The notes beneath the pieces are model-generated. The model was not told the origin of the DNA and did no database searches. It was given only the letters and a program-made list of their open reading frames with translations. Positions 35,780 to 48,400 of a DNA stretch of 64,000 nt are shown here, one piece after another; positions within the stretch are counted from its first letter, which is position 1, and every line of letters starts with the position of its first letter. Source of the stretch: Diplosphaera chodatii (taxonomy: Eukaryota > Chlorophyta > Trebouxiophyceae > Prasiolales > Stichococcaceae); contig JAALGY010000022.1 in assembly GCA_032358165.1 (NCBI GenBank), positions 124,001-188,000 on the forward strand. The letters are read 5' to 3'. Made by a program: the position numbers and the translations under genes.

Positions 35780-38451
35780 ATGGGGAAGGTGGTATTTATT
35801 GCAGGTGCACCTCTGATCAACATGCATGGCTTTTCCAGCCGAATCCCACATGCGAGATCCTTATGGCTGTCTTCTGGCTCAACATCCCGTGACAGGCTGG
35901 TAAAAAGGCGCCTTCGATGCATCATAGCATGTTTGCAGCATCGTCAGCCGATGCATTGTGCTGCTCACAGGTGGCGGTGGCGTCACCGGCAGGAACTTGG
36001 CACAGCACCTGGAGAAATGTGGGGACTGCGATATCATATACGCTGTTGCCAGGCGCCCTATCACATATAGCACCGACACGGTGCGCCGCGTCATGACCTG
36101 GACCACTGCAGCAGAAACGTCAGGAAGTGGTGATCAGCAAATTGCTTCACTTCTGGCAATATGCGTACCCGGTAGTCACTGTTTGCGCAGATCAAGGGCC
36201 TACAACTTGATCTCCAGAACAAGGACAAAGTCATCGAGACGGTGAAGAGCGACCTGCAGAACGTCACGCACGTCTGGTATGCATGTGCAAGGCGCTTTCA
36301 TGTGCATGATTTGCCAGGCACACCTGAGCATATACAAAGGGGTGCCCTCAACATGATTGCACCTCTGCCTGCAGGTTCTGCGCCTTCCAGATGACCGAGT
36401 CAGATGTACGCTCCTGTTATATATAATTTATGCATCATTCACAGAGTGCCGTTACTCACAAGTGTGGCGCAGTACTGAGTGCCTGTGCAGACGTTGTTAC
36501 TGTCCCCTTGCAGACCAAAGATGTGGAAGTGAACTTCGAACAGATGTTCCTCAACACCATTGAGGGACTGGAGGCCGGTGGCGCCAAGTTGCAGCATGTG
36601 CAGTTCGTGTCAGGTAAGGCATGCAGCACACAGCAAATGTCAGCTTTAGGGATACGATCATTGTGAGTGCATCCAACTGGTCGCCCTGATGTCAGCCATG
36701 GATGACAAGTCAATGACATTGTGCAACCTGTGCAGGCACCAAATGGTAGATTACCTATAAGCAACATGTGCATCTGCCCTGTAGGGCTGCTGTACTTACA
36801 CCACTCCTGTGAGTGCCTGCATGCATGCATTCCTGATCCACATAGTCATTTACACTGTCTGTGCTGCATCTAGGTACGGACCGCACCTGGGGCCAATCAA
36901 AACGCCCAGCCTGGAGGATGATCCTCGCTGCATGTAGGCACTGTCGAGCCCATCTCTGCGAGTTTGTACTGCTCGTATGTGTCGGTGTTGTACATCCTAA
37001 AATGTGCCATCATCGTCGGGAGGCGCACGCTGCTGATCTCTGGTGCTACAACATACTTTTATACTTCTTCGTGCAGGAAGCCACACTTCTACCAGTCGAT
37101 GGAGGACTACTGTATCGACAGGTGGGATATGCGAAGATGTATTGGCATATATCACCACAGCAACGATGCATGAAACCAGTAGTGCAGACGATGCAACCTA
37201 TGCTGATGTTGTCTGCAGGGTGGAGAAGGGAGCAGCATGGACATGGGGTTCCCTCAGGCCCAACCCAGTTTGCGGCTTCAGCACAGGTCAGCATAAATGT
37301 AGCAACAGCAGTGACAGGACAGGCACCTCCCTTGAAACAGTTCAACTCCGTCCAGCATGATGGCGTGCTTGTTGCAGGCTCATACATGAACCTGACGATG
37401 ACGATCGCGCTGTACGCTGCCATCTGCAAAGAGCAGGGCCTGCCTTCCCGGTGGGATTGCAGTCTGCTATTAGCATCTGAACTGAGCAGATGGGATGTGC
37501 GTAATCATACGGCACATGGCTGCTCTGTGTCATCTCCGACCATGTCAAGCATACATGTTTTGACGTGCGTGACGCAGGTTCCCGGGCTCCAAACGCGCAT
37601 ACGATGTGCTGCTGGAAGTAGTGGATGCAGACCTGCTGTCTGAAGGCATGGTGTGGCTCGCCAACTCGCCTGACGCGGCCAACACCAGCTACAACTTCAG
37701 CAACGGCGAGATCTTCCGCTGGTGAGCGGTGACATATCGGCTGCCTGGTGACGATGGGTACACATCAGCTGTCTCAGGACGGCAGGCCCGCACTATATCA
37801 AATGCACTTCATCCTGGGACGGCGTCGCGTCAGCTACACAGCAGGTTTGACGACCGTCGCAGGTCGGAGATGTGGCCCAAGCTGGGTGCCTACTTTGGGC
37901 TGCCGCTGGCAGAGCCGCAGGCCTTTGGCATGTCCAAGATGATGAGCACCCCGGGTGCGCAATATGTGCACTGTTAGAAGCAGATGGGACCAGCCATAAG
38001 CATACTTGCCCACAGTCCCTCATAGCTCCTTGCGGTGGCTCTTGGCCTGTCACATTGAGTGGCAACTCATTGTCAGCTGACAACTGCCTTGCTGCAGACA
38101 AAGAGGAGGCCTGGAACCAGCTGGTCAAGAAGCACAGCCTGCAAGAACACGGCTACAACGTGAGTTGCATTGCCGCTCTGCGCTCTGTGGTGCCGTTTGC
38201 CCTATGTACACAGCGTGCTGTCGCATCCACTCACGAGCCTGATGTACAGCGCAGCAGAGGAATGTGCCCTCGCCATGCAGGAGTTGGCCACGTGGGGCTT
38301 TGGGGACTGGGTGTTTGGGCAGGAGACAGACTGGTTCAGCAATGTGTCCAAGATCCGGCGGGCGGGGTTCCAAGGGCAGGACGTCGACACTTACCAGATG
38401 TGGGCAAGGCAGTTTGACCAGCTGCGCAAAGACAAGGTCATCCCGCCCTGA
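35780..38451 (+). CDS. PRISE-family short-chain reductase (progesterone 5-beta-reductase / iridoid synthase-like)
   Basis: PRISE enzymes reduce activated C=C bonds of enones with NADPH. Fourteen exons (35780-35804, 35971-36080, 36191-36276, 36375-36405, 36514-36613, 36736-36745, 36874-36933, 37077-37121, 37219-37286, 37378-37450, 37578-37721, 37863-37954, 38098-38140, 38214-38451) close in phase to 374 residues, near the family's 390. The start MGKVVFIAGGGGVTGRNLA is the Rossmann nucleotide loop. VSGTKWYGPHLGP matches the family TGxKHYxGP motif with its catalytic Lys, partly encoded by a 10-nt exon. KPHFYQSMED aligns with the NFYYxxED motif, but the second Tyr is Gln. WGSLRPNPVCGFS, NLTMTIALYAAICKEQGLP and FSNGEIFRWSEMWPKLGAYF follow, and the end is KIRRAGFQGQDVDTYQMWAR to IPP. 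The last intron closes only with a GC donor. The family is clear; the substrate is unknown. Confidence 0.9.
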
Positions 38452-39026
38452 AGTACCCGATGAGCTAACACTCGTGGACTGAAACTTGTGCTGAAGAAGT
38501 TGTGGTTTGGTACCCGACGTTAAAGGTCTCGACAGGAATGACAGCTTTCTAGACCTCCTGCCTGCACTCCCGAGCTTTAGCAAGACTGTTGTTGCTGGTC
38601 GACACCTATACTGGGGTTTGCATACAAGCGCGGCTGCCGGATCAAGCTGTCAAGCCTTCATAAACACATGCCGTGCTGACCAATCCTAGCTGTGACGATA
38701 CACAAGGAACTGTGCTGACACGAATCAAGCTGAACACAAAGTCGTGTGGCCGCTCCACTGAACGGTTTGGCGGGCATGGCAGCTCTGAACGTTGCACCAG
38801 CCTCTGCCCTAGCTCAGTGCTTCTGGCGGCCGCCCAGCGTGCGCTGCGAAGGCTGCTGGCTTGCACGCCCCTGGCTGCGAGCGAAGGAGCCCGGCAATGC
38901 CCGTCCCTGCAGAAGCGGGAGGCTGCACCTTGAGCAGAGACCCGCCCCACAACGTGACAAGCCATGCAGCAACACCGCAACAGCTTGTGACGAAATGGCA
39001 GGCACCCCTCGGTGCTCAAAGCCAAA
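38452..39026. other. Convergent 3' region of the PRISE reductase and MRE11
   Basis: No coding sequence recognised in 575 bp between two convergent stop codons. It should consist of the two 3' UTRs. Confidence 0.6.
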
Positions 39027-42000
39027 TCACCTGGCTCCCAGGCCGGCAACATTATCTCTAAAGACAGCACACAACAATGGCAGTCTTTCGAGGTGCTCCA
39101 TCGCCAGACATCCCCTGCACTGCTTCAGGCCCCGCACCCCGGGCTTGCGGCGGGTGGCAGCCGCGGCCTCCTCCTCGTCGCTGTCTTCGATAAAGGCCCC
39201 GCCGCCGGCAGCGCCGCCAGCGCCGCCGCCAACAGGTGCCGCTGCCGAGCCCTCGCCCGTGGACTGGGTGGCTGCCGCACGCTTCCGCCCTGCAGCCGCG
39301 CCTGCAGACGCAAAAGGACAGCAAAGCTTGTCAGTGGAGAACCCTCCAGAAGGTGTCAGTCCATGTCTCCAATACCGGATGAGCGCCCAATAGCAGGCGG
39401 GCAGGCATTTGGCACGTGAGGCAATGATGGCCTCGTTTATTGCAGAGCCAAGCGCAGCCATTACCACAGGAGCAGCACAGTTTGACCCAGTCAGTTGTCA
39501 TGTGTGCTGCTCTGCTGCAGGCAATGCGCTTGGCGAAGCAAATCACCGCAAGGTGCGAGATGCGTTCAACCGAGCTGGGCTTTGGTCGAGAAGCATGATG
39601 GGACGTCGGCCTTGCATGTACCTTGCTTGCTGCGCTTGGCGGCACCGGCGCCACCGCGGCGGCCGGCGGTCGGCTGCGGCGTGGCTGCCTCGTCCTCGGA
39701 GCTCTCGATGAGGTCCATCACCTCCTCCTCCGCATTGCTGATCTCGTCGTCGTCCGGCTGCGAGTCGTCGTCGCTGTCCACCACCCTGCAGGGCGGTCCA
39801 CCAGCAAGAGCTGCAGTTTAGGCAGCCGCCTGATGTCGGCAGTACCTTTTCAAACAAGCAGCGCAGCCGGCTGCTAGACCAGGCAATATGGACTGTCGGC
39901 TCAGGGTTGTAAGGTGGAAATGCACCCATCCGACGTTCAGGCAATAGTTTGCTCTTATGTTGATGTGCGTTGGACTTCCAGTGGTGTGCTCCTCACCGCA
40001 TCCGGGTGGCAGCGCGCCCAGCGGCCGCCCGGCTGCTGCGGGGCCGCCCGCCGGCCTGGCTGCCCTGTGTGCCCCGCCGCTGCCCGCCGCCCGCTGCACC
40101 GGCAACGCAAAGCACTGCTCGAAACCATGTTGCCACAGCCCTGTGAGCACAGTGTGCCAACACAGGCTGCGCACCACTTGCACATAGCACATGACGAAGG
40201 CTGCAGCTACCCATCCAAGGCTTGGTGTCGCGCTCCTCTGTGTTGAACGCCACTCGCTGCTCTGCAGTGTGAAACCACATATTGGAACAGCCAAGGCCTG
40301 CGAGCATGTTGCGACTGAAGGCGCACCTCCTGCAGCGCCGTTCTGTGTCTGCGCCGCAGCGGCACGGCCTGCGGCCTGCGCGGGAGGCGCTGCCTGGCTG
40401 ACTTGCCGAAGGGCTGCATCCAGCGTCGACTGCCGACCGCGACCTGGCGCTGCTCCATTGGCTGCAACACAATAGGACGCGTCTTCATGTGAAGCAGCAG
40501 GTGTGCAGAAGCACACCTTGCTGTGCTCTGCATTACATAGGGGAGCAACACAACCAGGGCTCTCCAGAAGAGCACACTGATGGTATCTCCAGTAACAATG
40601 GCAGCCGGCAATGCGAGTCACCTGTGCGCTGCGACGGTGCGTCGACCTCCATCGCTGCCGGTGCGCCAGAGGGGACTGCTGCTGCTGCGCCAGATGGCGC
40701 TGCTGCCGCTGCTTCTGCCTGTGCCTGCCGCCGAGCTGATCCGCCGGCGGCCTGCAGATGCAGAGGAGCTTCGTCGTGCGCTCTCTCGAGGCCATAGGTT
40801 TCATCTCCCTCAACCCCAAAAAGATGCTGAAGTTGTGCCAAACCTGTGCCACCAGACACGTGGCATGGCTACGAGAGGCTTGATAGGACGATGCTATCAG
40901 CAGGCGCGGGTGGGCTGCAGGAGATGTTAATCTGAATGGATACATAATGTTGGCGCAAGTGGTTGAGTCACCTGCTGATTGCGACGCTGTGCGGCCTGTT
41001 TCCGCAGCACAGCGCTGAGCTCGCCACCGTTGGCGGCGATGGCCATCGTCTCTGCGTTGCCGCCTGCCGTCGTCTGCGTGAGCGACATGCTGTGCTTCAC
41101 ACAGTCCGCCAGGGCTGTCTTCTCCTCCTTCTCCACAAAGTCGTGCAGCGCGTCCGCCTGAGGCAGACGGCAGAATGCGTCAGCATGAGAATGATGGCTT
41201 ATGAAACTCAACCGCACTGTGCCTGTCATATGACATCAGCACACCTCCGCATGCACCAGCTGTGCATCGCAGTCCTGGGCCCATCGGTAGCATGCTCATG
41301 CCTTGCCGAGTGTGGATAAGGACACATAACCAGTGGAACTTGTTGCTTGGCACCGCCCAGCAATGGTGGCTTACCAGCTCTTCCTCTGTGATGATCTCCA
41401 GGTTGGCCAGGAGGTGCTCATTGATGAGTTCCTCCACACCCCGCTCCTCAGGCGCTGCTGTGGGCACTGTGCCATTGGGCAGCTGCATTGCAGCGGCGCC
41501 CCGGTCCCTGCGGGCTGCTGCCTGGGTATGTTCAAGATTGTGTCTCGTCAGAGAGATGGCAAGGGCGCCATGTGCTCAGGAAATACGCCCGCATTCTGCT
41601 TCGGCACACCGTGCAGTGATGTGACAGGTCGTAAAGCATGCGCACCTTGTGCCAGAGCAGGACGTCATGCGGGTTGGCGACCTTCCCGACAAACTTCTGC
41701 CCAAAGCGCTGCACGTTGATGGTTGAGAAGCCAGTGTAATCCACCTGCGGCCAGAAGCACGTGGGGCGGTCAGCACCAGCGACAGCTACACGACATGAGG
41801 GGTGTCAGCCATCAATACCCAGCAGTGCCCACCTCGGGGCGGGAGCCAACTAGCAGGTGTCAGCGGCTGGACCTTGGCACCGCCCAGAATGATCCTCTGG
41901 TATGGCAATGGATGAGCTAGCTGGCGGGCGGCGGAGCAAGGTGTGGCCAATGAGGAAGCCACACGTCGGCGCACCCGCAGGCGCACGAGCGGCAGCGTGC

Positions 42001-44862
42001 CGGCGGCGGAGGGCGGCGCCCGGCGCATCGCCCGCCGCGTCGCGTCCGCCACCCGGCGCTCCAGAAACTCCGCCAGCGCCTCCTGGTCGTCCTCCTCCAC
42101 CTCCAGCTCATCCGCCAGCACCACCTGAGCCAAGATCAGGTTTCCCATTGAGCGGCTACATAAGCCATTGGGGTTGCCCGAAAGCATCGAACCATGCAAG
42201 ATCCTCCACATGGCAGGCTGAGTGCGCATGCTACAAGGGATCCACACTGCGGTCAAGCAGCAGGCGGCACTAAGTGTGGGAACCAAAACAGGTGAGTGGC
42301 CCAACAGCTCGCGGCTTCCTGGCAGGGCATGCGATGCAGTCCCCCTGCCGTCAGCCGGCGCCTTGCCTGCTCGAAGACGAAGGGGCGGACGGTGGTCAGC
42401 GGCAGCTGCACCAGGCGGTACTTGTCCTGCACGATGTCCAGCAGCTGCACGTGCTTGGGGCGCGACTCGCCCTCCGACAGCGCGGTCGCCACGCTGCTGC
42501 CCGGCTGCAGCACCTGGAACTCGTCGTTGGCCGCCTCGCTGTCCTGCAGTGCCAGTGTGAACGCTTGGCTCGTTGACAGGCGCACGACAGATGCAGAACC
42601 AGTGCGGTGCATGCCCCGGAGAGGTTCACACTGCTGCCGGGCCTGCAGTGCTGCTGAGCAAGTCATGCGCTGCCAGTGTGCCTGCGGCCAACAGCCAGAC
42701 TGAGGGGGCGCCACAGCAGAGCTGTGCACCGCAGGCAGGGGTTCCACATGGCGGTGCAACTGGAGGGCTGGCACTGACCCAATATAAGCCGCACCCATGG
42801 CAGCAGGATGCACTCGTGCTCGTGGCCCCAGATGACCAGATCCAGGAAGCGGGCCAGGTACTTTTCCTGGATGGTGTTTTTGCTTTCCGGCCCGCCGTGC
42901 TGGTGTCTGTTCTGGTGCAGCACGAAGATGCTCAGCCACTCGTCCGTACGGTAGCCAGGCGCCTCTGCGGGCCGCACCCTGCAAAAATTTGACAACCTTT
43001 GGGGACTGAGAGCAAACCAATGGATGGATAGGGTCACCGTGCATGCAGTAAACACTGGCAGCATACTCATCAGCAACATGGCGCAAGACCCCCTTCAAGC
43101 TGCAAGACATGTCCTTTTCGGCCTTTCAACGTGGAGTTGTATGCAGTATGCGGAGGGCATTCCGAACGCAGAGCACGGTCCAAGGTCCAGCAGCGAAGGT
43201 GGTGCCTCTCCCCGTGTTGCCTTGACAGCAAGCATGTGGTGGTGTGCGGGCGTGGCAGAAGGCACACCACTCGATGCAGCCGGGCGTTGTGAACATGCGC
43301 GTCAGGCGCTCGTCGCGGATGTTGCCCAGGCCGTACAGCGCCACCTTGGTGTCGCCCTTGTCCAGCAGCACGGGGTGCAGCCGCACCCTGCCGATGCCGC
43401 TGCCCACGAACGGCTGCAGGCGGCGCAATACAAATGTGCTATGGTTGGCTTGTGGTGAACTCCCTGAGGTTATGAAACTTGGTGTCAACCATGCTGTGCA
43501 TGTGGCAGCAGAGCAACCTGTCTCCTGTGGTTTTGCCATCGTACACGCAGCATGGATGCCGCCATCAACAGGCGACTTGCAGAGGGCGTGGGCCTACCAC
43601 TTTGCCAAAGTAGTTGACCAGGCCAGCGGTGGACAGGATGTCAACGGCAGACAGGCTGTTAGCGCCCGTGGGGTCATCATGGTTGCCGTGGATCGTGAAA
43701 ATCGGCAGCCCCACATTCCGGTTTGGGTCCTCAAAGTTGGCCTTCCTGCACTCACCGGGACCCACTTGCAAGTTTGCAGCCACATGCGTGCAGCATTTTC
43801 GTCATTTGGTGCATTGCAGGTCCCGCTGTCATGGCAGAGCATCATGGCGGCAGACACTTTAGAAGGCTGCCTCACTTGGACACGAAGTTGGTCGCCTGGT
43901 CGGACAGGATCTGGAACTTGACCGGCCGGTCGTTGAGCACGTACTTGTCCAGGATCGCCATGGTGCGCTGCAGGGTGGTCCGTGACGGCTTATTGTCATG
44001 GAACAGGTCGCCGCCCAGGAGCACCGCATCCACCTCATTCTCCACCGCAAGCTGCAGGATCTCCTGCAGTGCCGGGCCCCAGTGTATGAGACCCACCGCG
44101 CTGTGATCAACTGATGTCTCTTGTCAGTATGACACCAGCGCAATGGTACCCACGCAACTGCAGTGGGAAATGGCTTGCAGGCGCCCATAGCCTATAACTT
44201 TGCCTGCCTGACATGCGCCTGTCATGAGTGCAAGACAGCTTCTGCGCATGCGTCGGCCCTGGGTGCATCTTGTTACAGGCATGGCTGCTGGCCTTCAGCG
44301 ATGAGCAGAGGCTGTGCTGACGGGCAGACCATCAAGTGTGCAGGTGCGCGGCAATTTGCAATACGGGGCACACCTCGAATGTGTTGAAGGAGTCGTCCTT
44401 GCGGATTTCATCCTTCTCCCACACACCCTGCATGCATTCCAGATGCTGAGCATAGCACGGCGCAATGCAAGATCATGTCATGAGGTGTGGTTGCTATGCT
44501 GCACAGCCACTGCATAGGCGCACCACTCACCAGGTGGTTGTCGGTGGATACCATGAAGCGGAACAAGTTCCTTCTGTGTATAGCAGGATGCAATTCAGTG
44601 TATGCGGTTTGAAGGAAGCTGCTGCACAGACACTGCACGCAGTCCTCGTGGTCTGTGCAGCTATCGGAGCCATGTGACACGCAACTTTCGAGGCACAAGC
44701 AATGCGGTTTGAGTTGAAGCGCCCAGATGTCAGTCTGATGCGGTATACGATGCTTCTGATTGGAGTTGCTGCTTCTGAAGCATGCAACTTCAGACCCATG
44801 CATCAATCCCAGGGTGGCGAGGACCGCAAACAGTATGCATACCGGTCATCATCGGCGTCCAT
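39027..44862 (-). CDS. MRE11: MRE11 double-strand-break repair nuclease
   Basis: MRE11 is the Mn-dependent nuclease of the MRE11-RAD50-NBS1 complex, which senses and trims DNA ends in the nucleus. Seventeen exons (44862-44843, 44573-44531, 44427-44374, 44063-43876, 43745-43601, 43413-43268, 42978-42795, 42543-42367, 42124-41975, 41744-41646, 41521-41375, 41157-40972, 40826-40622, 40461-40327, 40093-39997, 39785-39622, 39301-39027) close to 804 residues. The phosphoesterase motifs are all intact: [58 protein letters not shown] and VIWGHEHEC. The capping domain has [36 protein letters not shown] and [19 protein letters not shown]. The C-terminal third is low complexity: Ala/Gly-rich, with acidic patches ([30 protein letters not shown]), basic KRSKQ and a GRGR element, like the DNA-binding/GAR tails of other MRE11 proteins. 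The first exon carries only 20 coding bases. Confidence 0.95.
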
Positions 44863-45461
44863 GTTAATGCTGTCGCAGCGCAGCAGGCAGCCTTGCTGCT
44901 GATGATTGATTTGCTGCAGAAGCCACCTATCTATGTGCCCATGAGCATGTCATTCTCAATTCAACATCCGAAGCGGCTTATGATAGCAGGATCAGCGTCG
45001 CCTGCCAACACAGCCCTGCCGTTGGCTCCTGGAAGCTGGCTTTTAAGCTGAAAGTACGACGCAAAGCGCCTCGGCTGCACATCGGCTTTTGACATACCTG
45101 AGGCATGCAGCACGCACAGCACGGTACCAGACAACCAGGGGCTGGATCACCGACAACGGGGTGGGTGTTGGCCAGGCGCTGCCGCTTTGCACTCGATGAC
45201 AGGCCAACTCGCTCTACGATGGGACAGACCAGGCAGATGCTACTTCTAATTTCACGCTGAGCTTCCGCACTGTGGCAGCTGCAAGGACGCGGCTCAGGAG
45301 GCATTCGGAAGATCTGAACCTCCCTGGCGCGCTTGTGGTCGCGAGGAAATCCGTGATCAGTGACCTGCGATCCGATCTCCGACCATACTGCAGGACTTCA
45401 GGACAGTGCACAAGTTGCTTTCTTGAGAGGAAAGTGTTGGGTATCGACGCTGACAGCAGCT
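44863..45461. promoter_or_regulatory. Divergent promoter region of MRE11 and the first kinase gene
   Basis: The two start codons face away from each other across 599 bp. No exon was recognised, and no specific promoter element could be supported. Confidence 0.45.
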
Positions 45462-48400
45462 ATGGTGTGTTGGTGCTTCGGCCAGCCGGCTGTGCTCGAC
45501 GACGAGCAGCTCGGGAACAACGAGCACCGGAAGCCACGGCTGCGCAAGAGCCACGACAGCGCCTTCGAGGCGCAGCTGATGAGGGCCACTGCCAAGTCTT
45601 TTGGCAGCCTGGGCGACGTGCACGACTGGGGTGACGCGCCCGGCAGCCGGCGAGCCTCCTTCTGCAGGTGGTGTCCATGTACCTAATCAGCCTTGCCGAG
45701 CACGCCTCCGACATCTCGTGCCTGACCCTGTGCATCCTCAGCGTTGAACCTGTCTAGCTCTGAGACCGCCTTGGGACGCTGACACTGGATCAAGCTGTTG
45801 CGGTTGCGCCGTTGACGGCTGGCTGCACGTGAACATGTACAGCCCTTTGCTGACACGCCAGCCCAGCAAGCCGGCAGCCCGTCGCGCGCTGGAGAGCCTC
45901 GTGTAGACACTTGCACGCCCGGATCGTTTATCCTGGCGCTGATGGCACCGCTCGCTCTGGTCTCGTCATGCATTCATGCCGTCACCTGACACTGTAGTGT
46001 GATGAGGTTGGCAGTGCAGTGCACAACAGAGGTGGCCAGCACTGCCCGCGTCCGGCATGTCGATTTGAGCTCAGCGGTCATGATTGATCAGCGACTGTCA
46101 AAACGCTTCTTGCACTGATGCCTGATAGTCCTTGTGCCCATATGCAGCCTGAGTGCGCGCTCCGATGGGGGCGCAGCCAGTAGCGGCGCAGTGAGCACGG
46201 GGCTTGTCACGGTCAGCCGCCAGACGTCGGCCAGCAGCGCAGCGGAGTTCGACTTCGACATCCAAGGCCCTTCGCGGGGCACCGCGTCGTCGCTTGGGCC
46301 ACACACGGCAGCGGAGACCGCCATCGCACGGCGCGCGGCTCTCATGGAGCTGCAGTTGCAGCAGCAGCGGCAGGTCACCCTGCAGCCGCAGCTGGTGGAG
46401 CCGCTGGCGGGACACCATCACTACCGCAAATTGAAGACTGTGCAAAGGTGGGGCTTTGAGCAGGGTGGCCGGCATACTTGCCAACACATGACATACTGCC
46501 AGGGTGCGTCATGATGGCCCTTCAAACAAGTCCATTACTTTGCATACAGTTCTCCACAACTACGTCAAGCTGAACGGACATGAACCTTCGTCACTTCTGC
46601 ATTGTAGGGCTGCCACTAACTTCGTACAGCTGGCGCTGAACCTGCGCAACGGTGATCGCAGCGCCATCAAATTCGTGGAAAGTGCCGAGCTCGATGGTGT
46701 GGCACAGATGCGCCGGCTGCTGGCGCACCGCGCATGCAATGGTCACCCCAACGTCGTGCAGCTTCAGGTGGGCCTTGCTCTGCCGTCAGCAGCCTGGTTC
46801 ACTCCCAGGCCGCCAGAACACGGGACCCTGCATGCACCTCCGCCGTAACCCTCTCATGCAGTTTTATCAACGTTCTCAATGACCGCGCAACAGGAAGTTT
46901 TCTTGACGCCCGGGTACCTGGCGATTGCGACAGAGTATGCCGACGGCGGCGGGCTTGCCGACTTCCAGCAGAGGGTGGAGAATGCGCACGGCATGGCAGA
47001 GGGCCCCGCACGCGCGCTCTTTCAGCAGATGGCCCTGGCGCTGGCCTTCTGCCATGCACGCGGCGTCACCCTCGGGGGCTTCGACCTGAGCGCATGGCTG
47101 CTGGACCGGGCCCCAGCGCGGCCCGTCTTCAGGCAGCAGTCTCCAGGTCCGCCCTTCAGTGCCTACTACTGTGCAGCATGGTGTCATGCTTCGCAACTAC
47201 TCTCTGGGCAGCGACTCGTGGTCGGGACCTGCACGATGCTGCAGGCAGCTCACTTGCACTGTGTCCGCCGCTGATACGATACGAGCTTGTAGCGCTGCAG
47301 ACAGCCAGCTGGCGAGCCCGGTGGGCAGGGCAGCCAGCTTCACATCGGCCTGCTCCTCGCGGACAGGCAGCCCCGCCCCGACGCCCGTGGCGCGCAAGCT
47401 CAGCCTCAGCAGCGGCAGGTACACCGTGAAGCTGGCGGACTTTGCCGGCGCGCAGCTGGACAGCTGCTTGTGTGGCGCCGCCCCGTCCAACCTGTCGACC
47501 AGTGGCCATGCTACAGCAGACCCAGCGTGCCGTGCACGTGAGGTGCATCAGAGCGTGAGGCACGACCGTGCTGCTGCGGATGCTTGGTCGCTGGGTGCCT
47601 GCCTTCACATGCTGCTCATGGGCGAGCCCTTTGCAGCTCCTGAGCCACTGGTCCGCAGCGGCAGTGGCCTCAGCAGCACTGGCAGCGCGAGCAACTTGCA
47701 GTGCAGTGATCAGCCACGCTCGGACTTCCGACAGCAGGTGTCAGAAGGATGCAGCGAGGTGCTGTCAGCACTGCTGGCTCCGGTGCCCGAACAGCGTGCC
47801 ACTGTACAGGATATCTTGCGCCACCCCTGGTTCACTCAGGACGTGGGCACAGAGCTTGCAGCAGTGAACAGTCAGCTGCTGGCCGACGCCCCTCACGGCA
47901 CCGCATGGCCCCCGCTGGCAGCAGTTGCACTGGCGGCGCCGCAGCAGTCGCCCAGGAGGGTGCGCCAGCTGGCGGCGCTGGCCCGTGGCTGCGAGCATAG
48001 CACATGCGAAGACGAGACCTCAGACGATGAGGGTCGCAGTCCGGACTTCCACTGCATTTCGGCGCCGCTGCCAGGTATCGACCGTGAGGTGGCGGCAGCG
48101 GAGGCTCAGGTTGCTGCTGCTGCAGCTTCGGCAGTCCGGCAGCAGGGGCAGCCCCTGTACACCTGGCTGCTGCAGCGGCAGGGCAGCCCAGCCGCCCCAG
48201 GCAGCATCTCGGCAGACCGCAGCCGGGGCCGCCCCACCCTGGAGCGGATCGAAAGCGGGAAGCAAGCCCCCTCTGAACCCCTCAGGGCGTCACCGCCGCC
48301 CAGACGGGCCTTCCCCCTGCAGCGGGTCAGCCTGGAGGGAGCCCGCTACCGCAGCCCATTTGCTGCGCAGCTGCCACTTCAGGCGGCGTCAAAACCCGCT

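Noticed and set aside
39818..40945. A 375-codon minus-strand frame overlapping MRE11
   Set aside because: It is a stop-free alternative frame of GC-rich MRE11 tail exons plus introns. The chosen frame closes all phases and gives acidic/GAR tail features.
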